Below, one piece after another: positions 18,071 to 27,597 of a stretch of DNA of 38,745 nucleotides. The position numbers and the translations under genes are program-made. The stretch is from Alphaproteobacteria bacterium (GTDB lineage Bacteria; Bacteroidota; Bacteroidia; Chitinophagales; Chitinophagaceae): the NCBI GenBank assembly GCA_030053915.1, contig JASGCT010000009.1, positions 19,211 to 57,955 of the forward strand, read 5' to 3'. Numbering within the stretch: the stretch's first letter is position 1; each line of letters begins with the position of its first letter. The notes beneath the pieces were generated by a model that was given only the letters and a program-made list of their open reading frames with translations, made no database searches and was not told the DNA's origin.

Positions 18071-19150
18071 ATGAAAAAAAATCTATTACATCTTAATCGC
18101 TATGTTATTGGAATTTTGTTTATCTTCTCTGGCCTCATTAAAGCAAATGACCCCAATGGTTTAAGCTATAAAATGCAAGAATTTTTTGAAGCGTGGGGGT
18201 GGACGTCCCTTCACGATTACAGTATTTATTTAGCAATAATTATGAACAGTTTTGAAATTTTTGCAGGGTTTGCTATCATCATACGTTGGCAATATAAATG
18301 GGTTTTGGCTTTACTTTTAACCCTCATTATTTTCTTTACATTTTTAACTGGTTATGCCCTTTTTTCTGGAAAAATTGCCACCTGTGGTTGTTTTGGCGAT
18401 TGTTTGCCCTTAACGCCTTTGCAATCTTTTATGAAAGATATTATTTTATTCATTTTGATTTTAATTAATTTAAGCTTAGATACCCAAAATGTCTATAAAA
18501 TTAATTTCAAATTTGCGCTGTTTACAAATGTGTTTACTCTGATTGGAAGCTTTTGGCTTCAACTATTTATTTTTTCTCATTTACCTATTATTGATTGTTT
18601 GCCATATAAAATTAATAATGATATTATTGAAGAGTCTAAAACGCCGGCAGGTGCAATTCCAGATAGTGTATCAATATATTTTACCTATTCTAAAAATGGT
18701 CAAGAAATCAGTTTTGAACAAACGCAGTTTCCCGCAGATTTCGATGAATCTTATACCTTTGTAAAACGTTATGATAAAGTTGAAAAAAAAGGCAACGGTT
18801 TAAAAGCTAAAATTACTGACTTTATTTTAAAAACAGCTACAGGTAATGATACAACACAAGCTATTTTGACTCAAAAGGATCCCTACTTGATTATATTTAC
18901 ATTATATCCAAACTTAGTTAAAAATTGGGATGCAATACTATCACAAGTTAACGCCTTAAACTACCCCCATATTTTTGTAACAGCCGATTTATCGGCAGCG
19001 CAAAAATTATTTCCCAACCACACATGTTTGCAAGCGGATGCTACGAATATTAAAACCGCTGCTCGGGCAAACCCAACAATATTTTTAATGCAAGGGTCTA
19101 AAATTATAGATAAACATTCACGCTATAATTTTCAAAATTTTAAAAAATAA
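18071..19150 (+). CDS. DoxX-like integral membrane protein (BT_3928 family)
   Basis: The first ~140 residues form four membrane helices of the DoxX/MauE type (RYVIGILFIFSGLIKANDP, FEIFAGFAIIIRW, a long ALLLTLIIFFTFLTGYALF helix, DIILFILILINLSL). A CGCFGDCLPL cysteine cluster lies between helices three and four (about residue 105). A further helix and a soluble C-terminal domain follow, the latter with a thioredoxin-like segment (PYLIIFTLYPNL). This is the BT_3928 arrangement; a redox or thiol role is suggested by the cysteines but not proven. It begins 10 bp after the DUF1599 stop. Confidence 0.8.
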   Translation: MKKNLLHLNRYVIGILFIFSGLIKANDPNGLSYKMQEFFEAWGWTSLHDYSIYLAIIMNSFEIFAGFAIIIRWQYKWVLALLLTLIIFFTFLTGYALFSGKIATCGCFGDCLPLTPLQSFMKDIILFILILINLSLDTQNVYKINFKFALFTNVFTLIGSFWLQLFIFSHLPIIDCLPYKINNDIIEESKTPAGAIPDSVSIYFTYSKNGQEISFEQTQFPADFDESYTFVKRYDKVEKKGNGLKAKITDFILKTATGNDTTQAILTQKDPYLIIFTLYPNLVKNWDAILSQVNALNYPHIFVTADLSAAQKLFPNHTCLQADATNIKTAARANPTIFLMQGSKIIDKHSRYNFQNFKK

Positions 19151-19157
19151 TATTCAA

Positions 19158-20204
19158 ATGAAATCAATTTTAATTACAGGAGGAGCCGGATTTATTGGAA
19201 ATCATGTGGTTCGTCGTTTTGTGAACAACTATCCACAATATACTATTGTTAATTTAGATGCTTTAACCTATGCAGGGAACTTAGAAAATTTAACTGATAT
19301 TCAGCAAGCTAAAAATTATTTTTTTGAAAAAGCAACGATTTTAGATACTAAAATTTTAGAACAAATTTTTGAAAAATATCGTATCACAGACGTTATTAAT
19401 TTAGCTGCCGAATCGCACGTGGACCGCTCAATTTTATCACCATTAGATTTTGTTTACACCAATGTTGTAGGTACTGTTCAATTATTAAATACTGCCAAAA
19501 AATTTTGGCAAGATGATATATCGAAACATCTATTTTATCAAATTTCTACCGATGAAGTATATGGCACACTGGGCGAAACGGGATTGTTTACCGAACAAAC
19601 CCCATATCAACCCAACTCTCCTTATTCAGCAAGTAAAGCCTCGGCCGACCATTTTGTTCGGGCTTTTGGCGAAACCTTTCATTTACCTTATATAATTTCC
19701 AATTGCTCTAACAATTATGGACCTTATCAATTCCCAGAAAAACTAATTCCATTAGTAATTCATAATATGGTAAACCAAAAACCTGTACCCGTGTATGGAG
19801 ATGGTTTAAATACCCGTGATTGGCTTTATGTAGAAGACCACGCAGCAGCAATCGATTTGGTATTTCATAAGTCTAAACCCTATAAAACTTATAATATCGG
19901 CGGACATAACGAATGGAAAAATATTGATATTGTAAATCTCATTGCTTCAATTATCGACCAAACACTGAACCGCCCAGTAGATAGTTCTAAACAATTAATT
20001 CGTTTTGTAAAAGACCGTCCAGGACACGACCGCCGCTATGCTATCGATGCATCATGCATTCAAAAAGAATTGGGGTGGCTTCCGCAAACCCAATTCGAAA
20101 TTGGTATTCACAAAACCATCAACTGGTATTTAAACCATGAGGATTGGGTACAAAAAATTGTTAATGGCAGTTACCAAGATTATTATCAAACGCAATATCT
20201 TTAA
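19158..20204 (+). CDS. rfbB: dTDP-glucose 4,6-dehydratase
   Basis: RfbB/RmlB converts dTDP-glucose to dTDP-4-keto-6-deoxyglucose, the second step of dTDP-rhamnose synthesis. It is an extended SDR enzyme: NAD-binding GGAGFIGNHVV at residues 8-18, active-site STDEVYG with Thr131-Asp132-Glu133, and YSASK with Tyr156 and Lys160. The 348 residues are normal. It starts 7 bp after the DoxX-like gene and is followed by rfbC after 5 bp. rfbA and rfbD are not in the window. Confidence 0.95.
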   Translation: MKSILITGGAGFIGNHVVRRFVNNYPQYTIVNLDALTYAGNLENLTDIQQAKNYFFEKATILDTKILEQIFEKYRITDVINLAAESHVDRSILSPLDFVYTNVVGTVQLLNTAKKFWQDDISKHLFYQISTDEVYGTLGETGLFTEQTPYQPNSPYSASKASADHFVRAFGETFHLPYIISNCSNNYGPYQFPEKLIPLVIHNMVNQKPVPVYGDGLNTRDWLYVEDHAAAIDLVFHKSKPYKTYNIGGHNEWKNIDIVNLIASIIDQTLNRPVDSSKQLIRFVKDRPGHDRRYAIDASCIQKELGWLPQTQFEIGIHKTINWYLNHEDWVQKIVNGSYQDYYQTQYL

Positions 20205-20209
20205 ATATT

Positions 20210-20758
20210 ATGAACCTTATCTCAACACCTTTGAAAGATTGTTTTATTCTTGAAAATAAAATTTTTTACGACGATCGTGGCTTCTTTACAGAATCGTATA
20301 ACAAAAACCGATTAGACACCGCTTTAGAGAAAGATTTGGTATTTGTTCAAGACAACCTATCGTTTTCTACTAAAGGTACATTAAGAGGTATTCATTTTCA
20401 AACAGGCGATTTTGCACAAACCAAATTAGTAACAGTCTTACAAGGAGAGGTATGGGATGTTGCGGTGGATTTGCGCCCCAATTCACCAAGCTTTAAACAA
20501 TGGTTTGGCGTTTTACTATCAGCCGAAAATAAAAAACAATTTTTAATACCTAAAGGGTTTGGACATGCATTTGTAGTACTTTCGGAGTCTGCCTTGTTTT
20601 TCTATAAATGTGATAATTTTTATAGCCCCAAAAACGAAGGTGGTATTCGTTACAACGATCCAGAACTTCATATCGATTGGCAATTAGAGAGTTCGCTGAT
20701 AACTATTTCTAAAAAAGACGATGCCTTACCTTTTTTAAATCGAATTACAAATTTTTAA
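20210..20758 (+). CDS. rfbC: dTDP-4-dehydrorhamnose 3,5-epimerase
   Basis: RfbC/RmlC epimerises dTDP-4-keto-6-deoxyglucose at C3 and C5. It is a cupin-fold protein of 182 residues with DDRGFFTESYN, TLRGIHFQ (catalytic His about 62), GEVWDVAVDLR and IPKGFGHAFVVLSE. It stands directly behind rfbB and two bases before the next gene. Very confident. Confidence 0.95.
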   Translation: MNLISTPLKDCFILENKIFYDDRGFFTESYNKNRLDTALEKDLVFVQDNLSFSTKGTLRGIHFQTGDFAQTKLVTVLQGEVWDVAVDLRPNSPSFKQWFGVLLSAENKKQFLIPKGFGHAFVVLSESALFFYKCDNFYSPKNEGGIRYNDPELHIDWQLESSLITISKKDDALPFLNRITNF

Positions 20759-20760
20759 AT

Positions 20761-22881
20761 ATGAATAACGATGTCGATAAATCTATCATGCCTTGGTTTC
20801 TGGGTCCTAAAGCTGAAAATGGTCATTATTGGACCGAAATTTTAGGCGAGGTTTTAGAAGATTATATACATTGGAGACGTAATTTTTTTCCTGAAGACCC
20901 CCAAATTATTCATCGCACCGACCGCCGTGAGTATGATGAATGGTTAGATGAGTTGTCGAAACAACTTGGTTATATTGTTTCTAGATTTAAAGCAAATTTT
21001 CCGTTTTTCTCACCCCGTTATATTGCTCACATGAACTCCGAACTCCTCCTCCCTTCCGTAATTGGCTATTTTGCAGGTATGCTTTATAATTCTAATAATG
21101 TAAGTGATGAAGCCGCACCTATTACCGTACCCTTAGAATTGGAAGTTGGCAAAATGGTTTCTAAAATGCTTGGTTACGATGACACTACCAATTGGGCACA
21201 TATTTGTTCCGGCGGCACTGTGGCTAACATTGAAGCCCTATGGTTTGCCAGAACCGCCAAATTTATGCCTTTAGTTTGCTATGATTATTGCTGTCAATTT
21301 AACTTAGATTTTTCGCTGGATTTTTATGGAAAAAATAAACTATTAAAAGATCTATCAATTGATGAATGTCTTAATATCAAACCTCATCAAGCTATCTCTT
21401 TACAAATAGAATTAATGAAATATATTATGTTGAAAAATCAACGCAATATAGATTTCAAAATGAGCGAAGTAGTTAATTTTTTAGACCAATCCAAATACAA
21501 CATCAATAACCAAGGTATCCATCAAGTTTTAAATTTAATTGGTAAGGAACCCAAAATTTTAGTTGCCGAAACTGCCCACTATTGCATTAAAAAAGCTGCT
21601 AATTTAATTGGTATCGGTGAACAAGCCGTTGAATTTATTCCGGTTGATAGCCATTTTAGAATACAAATGGATTATTTGTCTAAAAGGCTTCATAACCTCA
21701 ATCCTAAAGAGTTTATTTTAGCGGTAGTTGGCATTGCAGGTAGTACAGAATTAGGTTCTGTTGATCCCATTCATAAAATGATTCAATTAAGGCAAGAACT
21801 TCAAAACTCAAAACAGCAAAGTTTTTGGATTCATATTGATGCAGCATGGGGTGGCTACATCAGAACTCTTTTTATGGATGGCGATAAAAACACAAAATTT
21901 TCGCTTGAAACTATCGACCATGATGCTCAGGTTCAAATTAAAAACATGAACATGTGGGGCAAAACTGACTATGTTTTAAAAAATAATTTTTTAGAAACAA
22001 ATTTTGATTTAAAATGGCAAGAAGCCGAAGTTATCAAAAGTTTTATGGCATTTCCAGACGCCGATTCTATTACCATTGACCCTCATAAATTAGGCTTTAT
22101 TCCCTATCCTTGCGGCTTAATTGCTTTTAAAAACGGGGCTATAACCAAACTGATCAAACAACACGCAACTTATATTTCGGAAGAAAATAATTTAGACGAT
22201 TTAACCTTTACTAACAACGACCATATCAATGCTTTAGGTCATTATATTTTAGAAGGTTCCAAACCGGGCGCCGCCGCCGCCGCCGCTTGGCTGGCTCATA
22301 AATCTATCCCTTTAAATATACAAGGACATGGCAAAATTATCAAAGCCTCCATTTTAAGCGCCGTAAAATTTCTTAATAATTTAAAAATACATCAAAGCCA
22401 CTTTTTTAGTTTTGACAAAATTTTAAACCCTGACGTCCAACCTTGTAAACAGGGATTTACCTTTCAACCTATTATTAATCAAGTTGATACAAATATTGTG
22501 TGTTTTATAGTAAAACCCATGACCATTCAACACAATTCGTTAATGAATGCTTCAAACAGTTTAAAAATAATCAATCAATTAAACGAATATTTATATAACG
22601 AATTAACCATTAAAAACAAGGGACAAGACAATCCATATTCTCAACCGTATTTTGTTTCTAAAACTAAAATTAATTGTAAAAGTTATTCTTTAGATTCGGT
22701 ACAACAAGTACTAACTGAATTAGGTATTTCAACCGAGGAATACCAACGCGAAGGGTTATTTGTTCTGCGGTCTGTGGTTATGAATCCATGGCATAGTATT
22801 GCCCAATATTCTGATATTGATTATTTTATGGGATATATATCTTTTATGCACCAAAAATTAAGGGGGTATTTAAATCCATAA
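20761..22881 (+). CDS. group II PLP-dependent decarboxylase, tyrosine-decarboxylase-like
   Basis: A 706-residue cytoplasmic enzyme of the large PLP decarboxylase branch that includes enterococcal tyrosine decarboxylase. The N-terminus has GPKAENGHYWTEIL and WRRNFFPED, then HMNSELLLPS, CSGGTVANIEALWFAR, HIDAAWGG (Asp360 to bind the PLP nitrogen), IDPHKLGFIPYPCG (Lys443 as Schiff base) and EGSKPGAAAAAAW. The amino acid substrate is not certain; an aromatic residue is likely from the relatives. It starts two bases after rfbC. The relation to rhamnose synthesis is unexplained. Five GCC codons in a row (about 22270) encode the alanine run. Confidence 0.85.
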   Translation: MNNDVDKSIMPWFLGPKAENGHYWTEILGEVLEDYIHWRRNFFPEDPQIIHRTDRREYDEWLDELSKQLGYIVSRFKANFPFFSPRYIAHMNSELLLPSVIGYFAGMLYNSNNVSDEAAPITVPLELEVGKMVSKMLGYDDTTNWAHICSGGTVANIEALWFARTAKFMPLVCYDYCCQFNLDFSLDFYGKNKLLKDLSIDECLNIKPHQAISLQIELMKYIMLKNQRNIDFKMSEVVNFLDQSKYNINNQGIHQVLNLIGKEPKILVAETAHYCIKKAANLIGIGEQAVEFIPVDSHFRIQMDYLSKRLHNLNPKEFILAVVGIAGSTELGSVDPIHKMIQLRQELQNSKQQSFWIHIDAAWGGYIRTLFMDGDKNTKFSLETIDHDAQVQIKNMNMWGKTDYVLKNNFLETNFDLKWQEAEVIKSFMAFPDADSITIDPHKLGFIPYPCGLIAFKNGAITKLIKQHATYISEENNLDDLTFTNNDHINALGHYILEGSKPGAAAAAAWLAHKSIPLNIQGHGKIIKASILSAVKFLNNLKIHQSHFFSFDKILNPDVQPCKQGFTFQPIINQVDTNIVCFIVKPMTIQHNSLMNASNSLKIINQLNEYLYNELTIKNKGQDNPYSQPYFVSKTKINCKSYSLDSVQQVLTELGISTEEYQREGLFVLRSVVMNPWHSIAQYSDIDYFMGYISFMHQKLRGYLNP

Positions 22882-23038
22882 TAAAATGTGTAGGCGCTTT
22901 AAATATGATGGGTTGCTATTTTGGGGTGTCTCATTATTAAGAGGTATCTTTATCGATGCAAAAATAGGTAGAAATCGCGTGGCGCTAAACGTTACTTAAT
23001 AATAAAAAGTATGGTAAAATAATAACGCATTTTTATAT

Positions 23039-25489
23039 ATGTTTGCAATTGCTGAAGTTATACTACCGCTCGCCCTGCCAGAAACGCTTTCATGGTATAT
23101 TCCAGAAGAGCTTATCGCGATGGTTCGTTTAGGACAACGTGTTGAAGTGGAACTTGGTAAGAATAAAAAATATAGCGGAATTGTTAAGTCCTTAAAGCCT
23201 CAAGCGGAATTCCCTTCACTATATAAACCCATCTTAGGCATTATTGACGACTATCCCATAGTTACCGAAACCCAATTAAAACTTTGGTCTTGGATGGCAC
23301 AATATTTTATGTGTTCCGAAGGCGAGATTCTTTTTGCCGCATTACCCAATGTTTTAAAATTAAGTAGCCAATCTATTGTTGTGTATAATCCCGAAAATCA
23401 GTTTGAAATAGAGCAATTAGGCGGTCTTGATCAACAAATATTCTATCTTATTAAAACCCAACCAGAATTAAGTGTAGCTGAAATTGAAAAAATATTAAAA
23501 GTGAATTCTATTACCAAAACTTTAAACCAATTTATTAAACACGAAATTGTATATTTGAAAGAACGTTTAGAAGAAAAATATAAAACCAAAAAAGTCTCGG
23601 TTATTCAACTAAGCCCAGATATTGCGAATCAACCCCAACTTGTACCAGAAATTTTAGAAAAAATAAAAAACAAAGCCGACTACGAAAAACTATTTTTATT
23701 GTTACTCCAAGCCTCTAAAAATAATAACACAATAATTATCAAAGACTTAGAAACAGTTTATGCATTAAAAGCCAACGCAGGCAATTATTTTGTAAAAAAA
23801 GGTTGGGCAATGAAATCTATATTAGATATTTCAAGAATTCATAAAAATTCCGAATGTTTTACAACCCAAATCTTGACGCTCTCACCTCAACAAGAACAAG
23901 CTTTTCAGAATCTCAGTAACCTTTTAGATACCAAAGCCGTTTGTTTATTACATGGGGTTACCGGCTCGGGCAAAACGGAAGTATTTATTAAAATGATTCA
24001 ACATAAAATTGAACAAGGCGGACAAGCCTTATACCTTCTCCCCGAAATAGCCCTAACCGTGCAATTATGTAAGCGTTTAGAAAAATATTTTGGCGAAAAA
24101 GTTCAAGTCTATCATTCTAAATTTAATCACCATGAACGCGCTGAAATATGGCACCATGTTTTAGATGGTAAAGCACAAGTTATTTTAGGCTCCCGCTCAG
24201 CTTTATTTCTGCCATTTACAAATCTTAAATTAATTATCATCGATGAAGAACACGACTATTCCTATAAACAAGTACAACCTAATCCAAAATACCACGGCAA
24301 AAACACGGCGATTTATTTAGGAAATCTATTAAAAATTCCAGTAATACTTGGCACTGCAACACCTTCATTCGAAACCTTTTACAACGTTCAAACACATAAA
24401 TATGGCTTCGTTTCATTAACCCAAAGATACGGAAATGCCCGCCTCCCGCAATTAGAATTTATAAATTTAAAATCCGAAGAACCCTTACCAATTTATAATT
24501 TTTTTACAAAAACATTAGTCGATAAAATACAACAAGTACTTGATAATAAACAACAAGTGATTATTTTTCATAATCGTCGCGGCTATGATCCTTACTGGAT
24601 TTGCCAACTTTGTGGCGATATTCCAACTTGTACTAATTGTAATGTTAGCTTAACACACCATAAATTTAAACAATGTTTAAAATGTCACTATTGCAATAAA
24701 GAATACGAACTTCCTAATGCTTGTAAAAATTGCGGTGCCTATAAATTTAAAAGTATGAATTTAGGAACCGAAAAATTAGTTGAAGCATGCCAACATATAT
24801 TTCAACATGCTAAAATAGAACGCATGGACATCGATACCACAAAAGGAAAATATAGTTTTGATACCATAATTTCTAATTTTGAAGCGCAAAAAATTAATAT
24901 TTTAGTTGGTACTCAAATGGTTGTAAAAGGGTTAGATTTTAAAAATGTACCTTTGGTAGCCGTAATTGATGCCGATAGCCTTTTACATTATGTAGATTTT
25001 AGAGTCAACGAACGCGCCTTTCAACTCTTAGAACAAGTTTGTGGTAGAGCGGGACGAAATAGCGATCATGGCGTTTTTATTATACAAACTCGTAATCCCA
25101 ACCATCCCATCTTGCAATTTGTACAACAGCACGATTTTAAAAAAGCCTACGATTTTGACCTCCCTTTAAGAAAACTCTATAACTATCCACCCTATTTTAG
25201 ACTTTTAAAAATTAGTGCCAAACACCCTATTTCTAATACCGCTTTGCAGTTTTTGAACGAATTTTTATTTCATTTTAAACCGAACGCCGGTCTCTATATT
25301 TCTAAACCCATTGAACCCTCCATTTCTAAAATAAAAAATCTATTTATATGGGAACTTATTTTAAAATTTCCCATTGATTTTCAATATACTTCAAGCCAAA
25401 AACAACACATCATTTTAATAAGCAATACGCTCAAAAAACAAGCACATTTTAAAAGTGTAATTATGAGCTTTGATGTTGATTTTGTATAA
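23039..25489 (+). CDS. priA: primosomal protein N' (replication restart helicase)
   Basis: PriA is a 3'-5' superfamily 2 helicase that reloads the replisome at stalled forks. The 816 residues show the N-terminal 3'-DNA-binding domain (MFAIAEVILPLALPETL), Walker A GVTGSGKTE near residue 306, the DEEH box with YKQ near 401, the zinc-binding region with four CxxC-type pairs (residues ~520-570, beginning CQLCGDIPTCTNC), and LVGTQMVVKGLDF and QVCGRAGR of the second helicase lobe. 157 bp without a gene precede it. It is convergent with the next gene, with a single base between the stop codons. Confidence 0.95.
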   Translation: MFAIAEVILPLALPETLSWYIPEELIAMVRLGQRVEVELGKNKKYSGIVKSLKPQAEFPSLYKPILGIIDDYPIVTETQLKLWSWMAQYFMCSEGEILFAALPNVLKLSSQSIVVYNPENQFEIEQLGGLDQQIFYLIKTQPELSVAEIEKILKVNSITKTLNQFIKHEIVYLKERLEEKYKTKKVSVIQLSPDIANQPQLVPEILEKIKNKADYEKLFLLLLQASKNNNTIIIKDLETVYALKANAGNYFVKKGWAMKSILDISRIHKNSECFTTQILTLSPQQEQAFQNLSNLLDTKAVCLLHGVTGSGKTEVFIKMIQHKIEQGGQALYLLPEIALTVQLCKRLEKYFGEKVQVYHSKFNHHERAEIWHHVLDGKAQVILGSRSALFLPFTNLKLIIIDEEHDYSYKQVQPNPKYHGKNTAIYLGNLLKIPVILGTATPSFETFYNVQTHKYGFVSLTQRYGNARLPQLEFINLKSEEPLPIYNFFTKTLVDKIQQVLDNKQQVIIFHNRRGYDPYWICQLCGDIPTCTNCNVSLTHHKFKQCLKCHYCNKEYELPNACKNCGAYKFKSMNLGTEKLVEACQHIFQHAKIERMDIDTTKGKYSFDTIISNFEAQKINILVGTQMVVKGLDFKNVPLVAVIDADSLLHYVDFRVNERAFQLLEQVCGRAGRNSDHGVFIIQTRNPNHPILQFVQQHDFKKAYDFDLPLRKLYNYPPYFRLLKISAKHPISNTALQFLNEFLFHFKPNAGLYISKPIEPSISKIKNLFIWELILKFPIDFQYTSSQKQHIILISNTLKKQAHFKSVIMSFDVDFV

Positions 25490-25490
25490 T

Positions 25491-26276
25491 TTATAAATCT
25501 AACCCCACTATTCGTACCGGCGCCCCAGTGCCATTACCAATTTTAAGAGGTAAGGCATTTATTTTAATCTTGAACGATTTTAAAGCATCTAAATTCGCTA
25601 CATTTTCTAACTGGGGGATATTGCTACCTAAAAATATTTGATGTGTTTCAAAATCAGTAGATTGCCCATAGTCCATACTTGGGGTATCTATACCCACTAA
25701 TTTAGGTTTTCTATTCATAACCAACCACTTTGCTAATTCTGGTAATACGCCCGGAAAATGAAAATTGGGGATACCATCATGCCCCCTTATTTTAGTTCCA
25801 AAGCTGGCTTCATAACTAGAATATAGCTTGCCATAACCCGTTTTAAATATAATAATAGAATTTTCTGGTATTTGACCATATTTTTTTTCAAAATCCAAAA
25901 CATCAGCCACCTCAATTTGATAGTCCTTATTCTTATTGACTTTGCCCAACACATCTATAATATAGCCTTCACCCATCAAACTCGTTAAAGGAATCTGGTC
26001 AATAGTCCATTTACCTTCTGCAAAATGAATAGGTGCGTCTAAGTGGGTTCCACAATGTTCCGGAGTAGAAAACCTGCAAGATGAATAATAGTATCCTTTG
26101 GCTGTTTTTCCTCTAAACTCTTCAATATGAATAAATTTCGAGTTAGAATCAATAGGCCAACATAAAGCATTCGAATCTAAAGTATGGGTTAAATCCACCC
26201 ATAACGTACTTTCTGAACCAGTGTTTCCACATCCCCAAAACAATGTTAATAACGTGTAAAAAAATATTTTTTTCAT
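25491..26276 (-). CDS. cyclase-family (kynurenine formamidase-like) lipoprotein
   Basis: 261 residues. The N-terminus MKKIFFYTLLTLFWGCG carries a lipobox (FWGC, Cys16), so this is a predicted lipoprotein, unusual for the cyclase family, which is mostly cytoplasmic. The body has the metal-binding signature HCGTHLDAPIHF and conserved WVDLTHTL, IIFKTGYG, LVGIDTPSMDYG and a C-terminal NGTGAPVRIVGL. The family hydrolyses cyclic or formylated amides with Zn or Mn; the substrate here is unknown. It is divergent from the gliding protein gene, with an overlapping promoter. Confidence 0.8.
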   Translation of the reverse strand: MKKIFFYTLLTLFWGCGNTGSESTLWVDLTHTLDSNALCWPIDSNSKFIHIEEFRGKTAKGYYYSSCRFSTPEHCGTHLDAPIHFAEGKWTIDQIPLTSLMGEGYIIDVLGKVNKNKDYQIEVADVLDFEKKYGQIPENSIIIFKTGYGKLYSSYEASFGTKIRGHDGIPNFHFPGVLPELAKWLVMNRKPKLVGIDTPSMDYGQSTDFETHQIFLGSNIPQLENVANLDALKSFKIKINALPLKIGNGTGAPVRIVGLDL

Positions 26277-26314
26277 AAATTTTGTATTTTTGTTAAGAAT
26301 TCAAATAAAATTAC

Positions 26315-26330
26315 TAACTTTGCAAAGATA
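26315..26330. promoter_or_regulatory. overlapping divergent promoter boxes
   Basis: The plus strand holds TAACTTTG (26315-26322) and the minus strand TATCTTTG (26330-26323), back to back around the palindrome CTTTGCAAAG. The plus box has a TTG at 26290-26292, 22 bases upstream. The boxes drive the gliding protein gene (ATG 26362) and the cyclase gene (ATG 26276). Confidence 0.45.
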
Positions 26331-26361
26331 ACATATTTTTAAATAATTAAAATAAATTTTT

Positions 26362-27585
26362 ATGACAACAAAAAAAACAAATTTACTCAAGAAGGGCACT
26401 TCAGTGTTTTCAATTATTTTATTGTATGTAGTTTTTAGTATCAACGTTTCTGCCCAAGAAACAGCTATTCCTACCTATAATGCCGATTCGTCAGAATTAA
26501 CTTATTTTCAAAATCAACGTTTAAGGAAGATTAAAATTGTTAATTTTCCTGAATTTAAAGGGAGCGTATCACACACAAAATGGTACAAAAATAGTACACC
26601 TAAATACGACAACGCAACCCTCGTGCCCGATTATACACTAGACACCTTAATACCTTCATCCGAAACAATCGGAACAACGAGTTACTTTGTAGTTATTTAT
26701 TTTAATAATTGCGCCTGCCAATCTACAAGCAATATTAAAACTATTAAAGTAGTGGCAAGCCCTCAATTAGCCGATTTAACCATAAAATCACCCAGTAAAT
26801 TAAAATTCTGTGAAAACGAACCCATTGAAGCACTAAACCTTAATGTCGAAAATTATGCTCATGTAACCTCCAAAATTCAATGGTATGTTACCAATACTCC
26901 CAACGACAACAGTAACGGTGTTCCTATAAATGAAGCCAATTCGCAAAGCCTTGTCCCCAAATTACAACCAAACAACACCCGATACTTCTATGCTGTTATG
27001 TCTTTTGATAAATTACAAAAAGTATTAACCTCCAATGTTGTTGGACCTTTACTTGTTCATCAAGCACCTCAAGCAGATATTATTACTGAATTATCGAACG
27101 ATAAAACGGTTGTTTTAAATAAAAGAAATGTTATAAATTTAAAAGGCAAAGGCGGCGAAACTTTCAAATGGTTTCAAAACGAAGAGCTTAAAAGCGCCAC
27201 CGACGATAATGCCAATTTTTATATCTCTGAAGACGCCGTAATAAAATTACAAGTAACAGACAAAAACAATTGTACAGACACTGCGTCACTCACCATACTG
27301 TATAATAATACAAATCAAGAAGATAATTCGCTTTTAGCTAAAAAAATTATAACCCCAAATTTCGACAATTTAAACGATGCTTTAGAAATAAAATCTACGT
27401 TTAAAGACCCAATAAAATTAAAGATTTTTAACGGTGCCGGACTCTTAGTTTACCAAAACAATAATTACAGTAATAATTGGACCGGTTTAGATAATAATCA
27501 AGCAAATCTTCCCAATGGTAGCTATTATTATAGCGTAGAGGTAGGAAGTATTAAAGAGTCAGGAAATATTTCTATTGTGCGTTAA
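26362..27585 (+). CDS. gliding-motility-associated C-terminal (CHU_C/T9SS type B) protein
   Basis: 407 residues with a signal peptide (SIILLYVVFSINVSAQ). Two or three Ig-like/PKD-like modules of the type seen in Bacteroidota adhesins follow (QWYVTNTPNDNS, VIKLQVTDKNNCTDTASL). The last ~85 residues (ITPNFDNLNDALEIKST, KIFNGAGLLVYQNN, NWTGLDNNQANLPNGSYYYS) are the CHU_C form of the type IX sorting domain. It is expected to be exported to the cell surface. The ligand is unknown. PAP2 follows after 12 bp. Confidence 0.85.
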   Translation: MTTKKTNLLKKGTSVFSIILLYVVFSINVSAQETAIPTYNADSSELTYFQNQRLRKIKIVNFPEFKGSVSHTKWYKNSTPKYDNATLVPDYTLDTLIPSSETIGTTSYFVVIYFNNCACQSTSNIKTIKVVASPQLADLTIKSPSKLKFCENEPIEALNLNVENYAHVTSKIQWYVTNTPNDNSNGVPINEANSQSLVPKLQPNNTRYFYAVMSFDKLQKVLTSNVVGPLLVHQAPQADIITELSNDKTVVLNKRNVINLKGKGGETFKWFQNEELKSATDDNANFYISEDAVIKLQVTDKNNCTDTASLTILYNNTNQEDNSLLAKKIITPNFDNLNDALEIKSTFKDPIKLKIFNGAGLLVYQNNNYSNNWTGLDNNQANLPNGSYYYSVEVGSIKESGNISIVR

Positions 27586-27597
27586 TTTTAAACAACT

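Noticed and set aside
22260..22290. GCC repeat run in AT-rich DNA, as a possible slippage tract or insertion.
   Set aside because: It encodes the alanine stretch of the conserved GSKPGAAAAAAW motif of this decarboxylase family and keeps the frame.
22882..23038. Gap before priA examined for a tRNA or small RNA.
   Set aside because: No cloverleaf, no strong hairpin and no TAnnTTTG box recognised.
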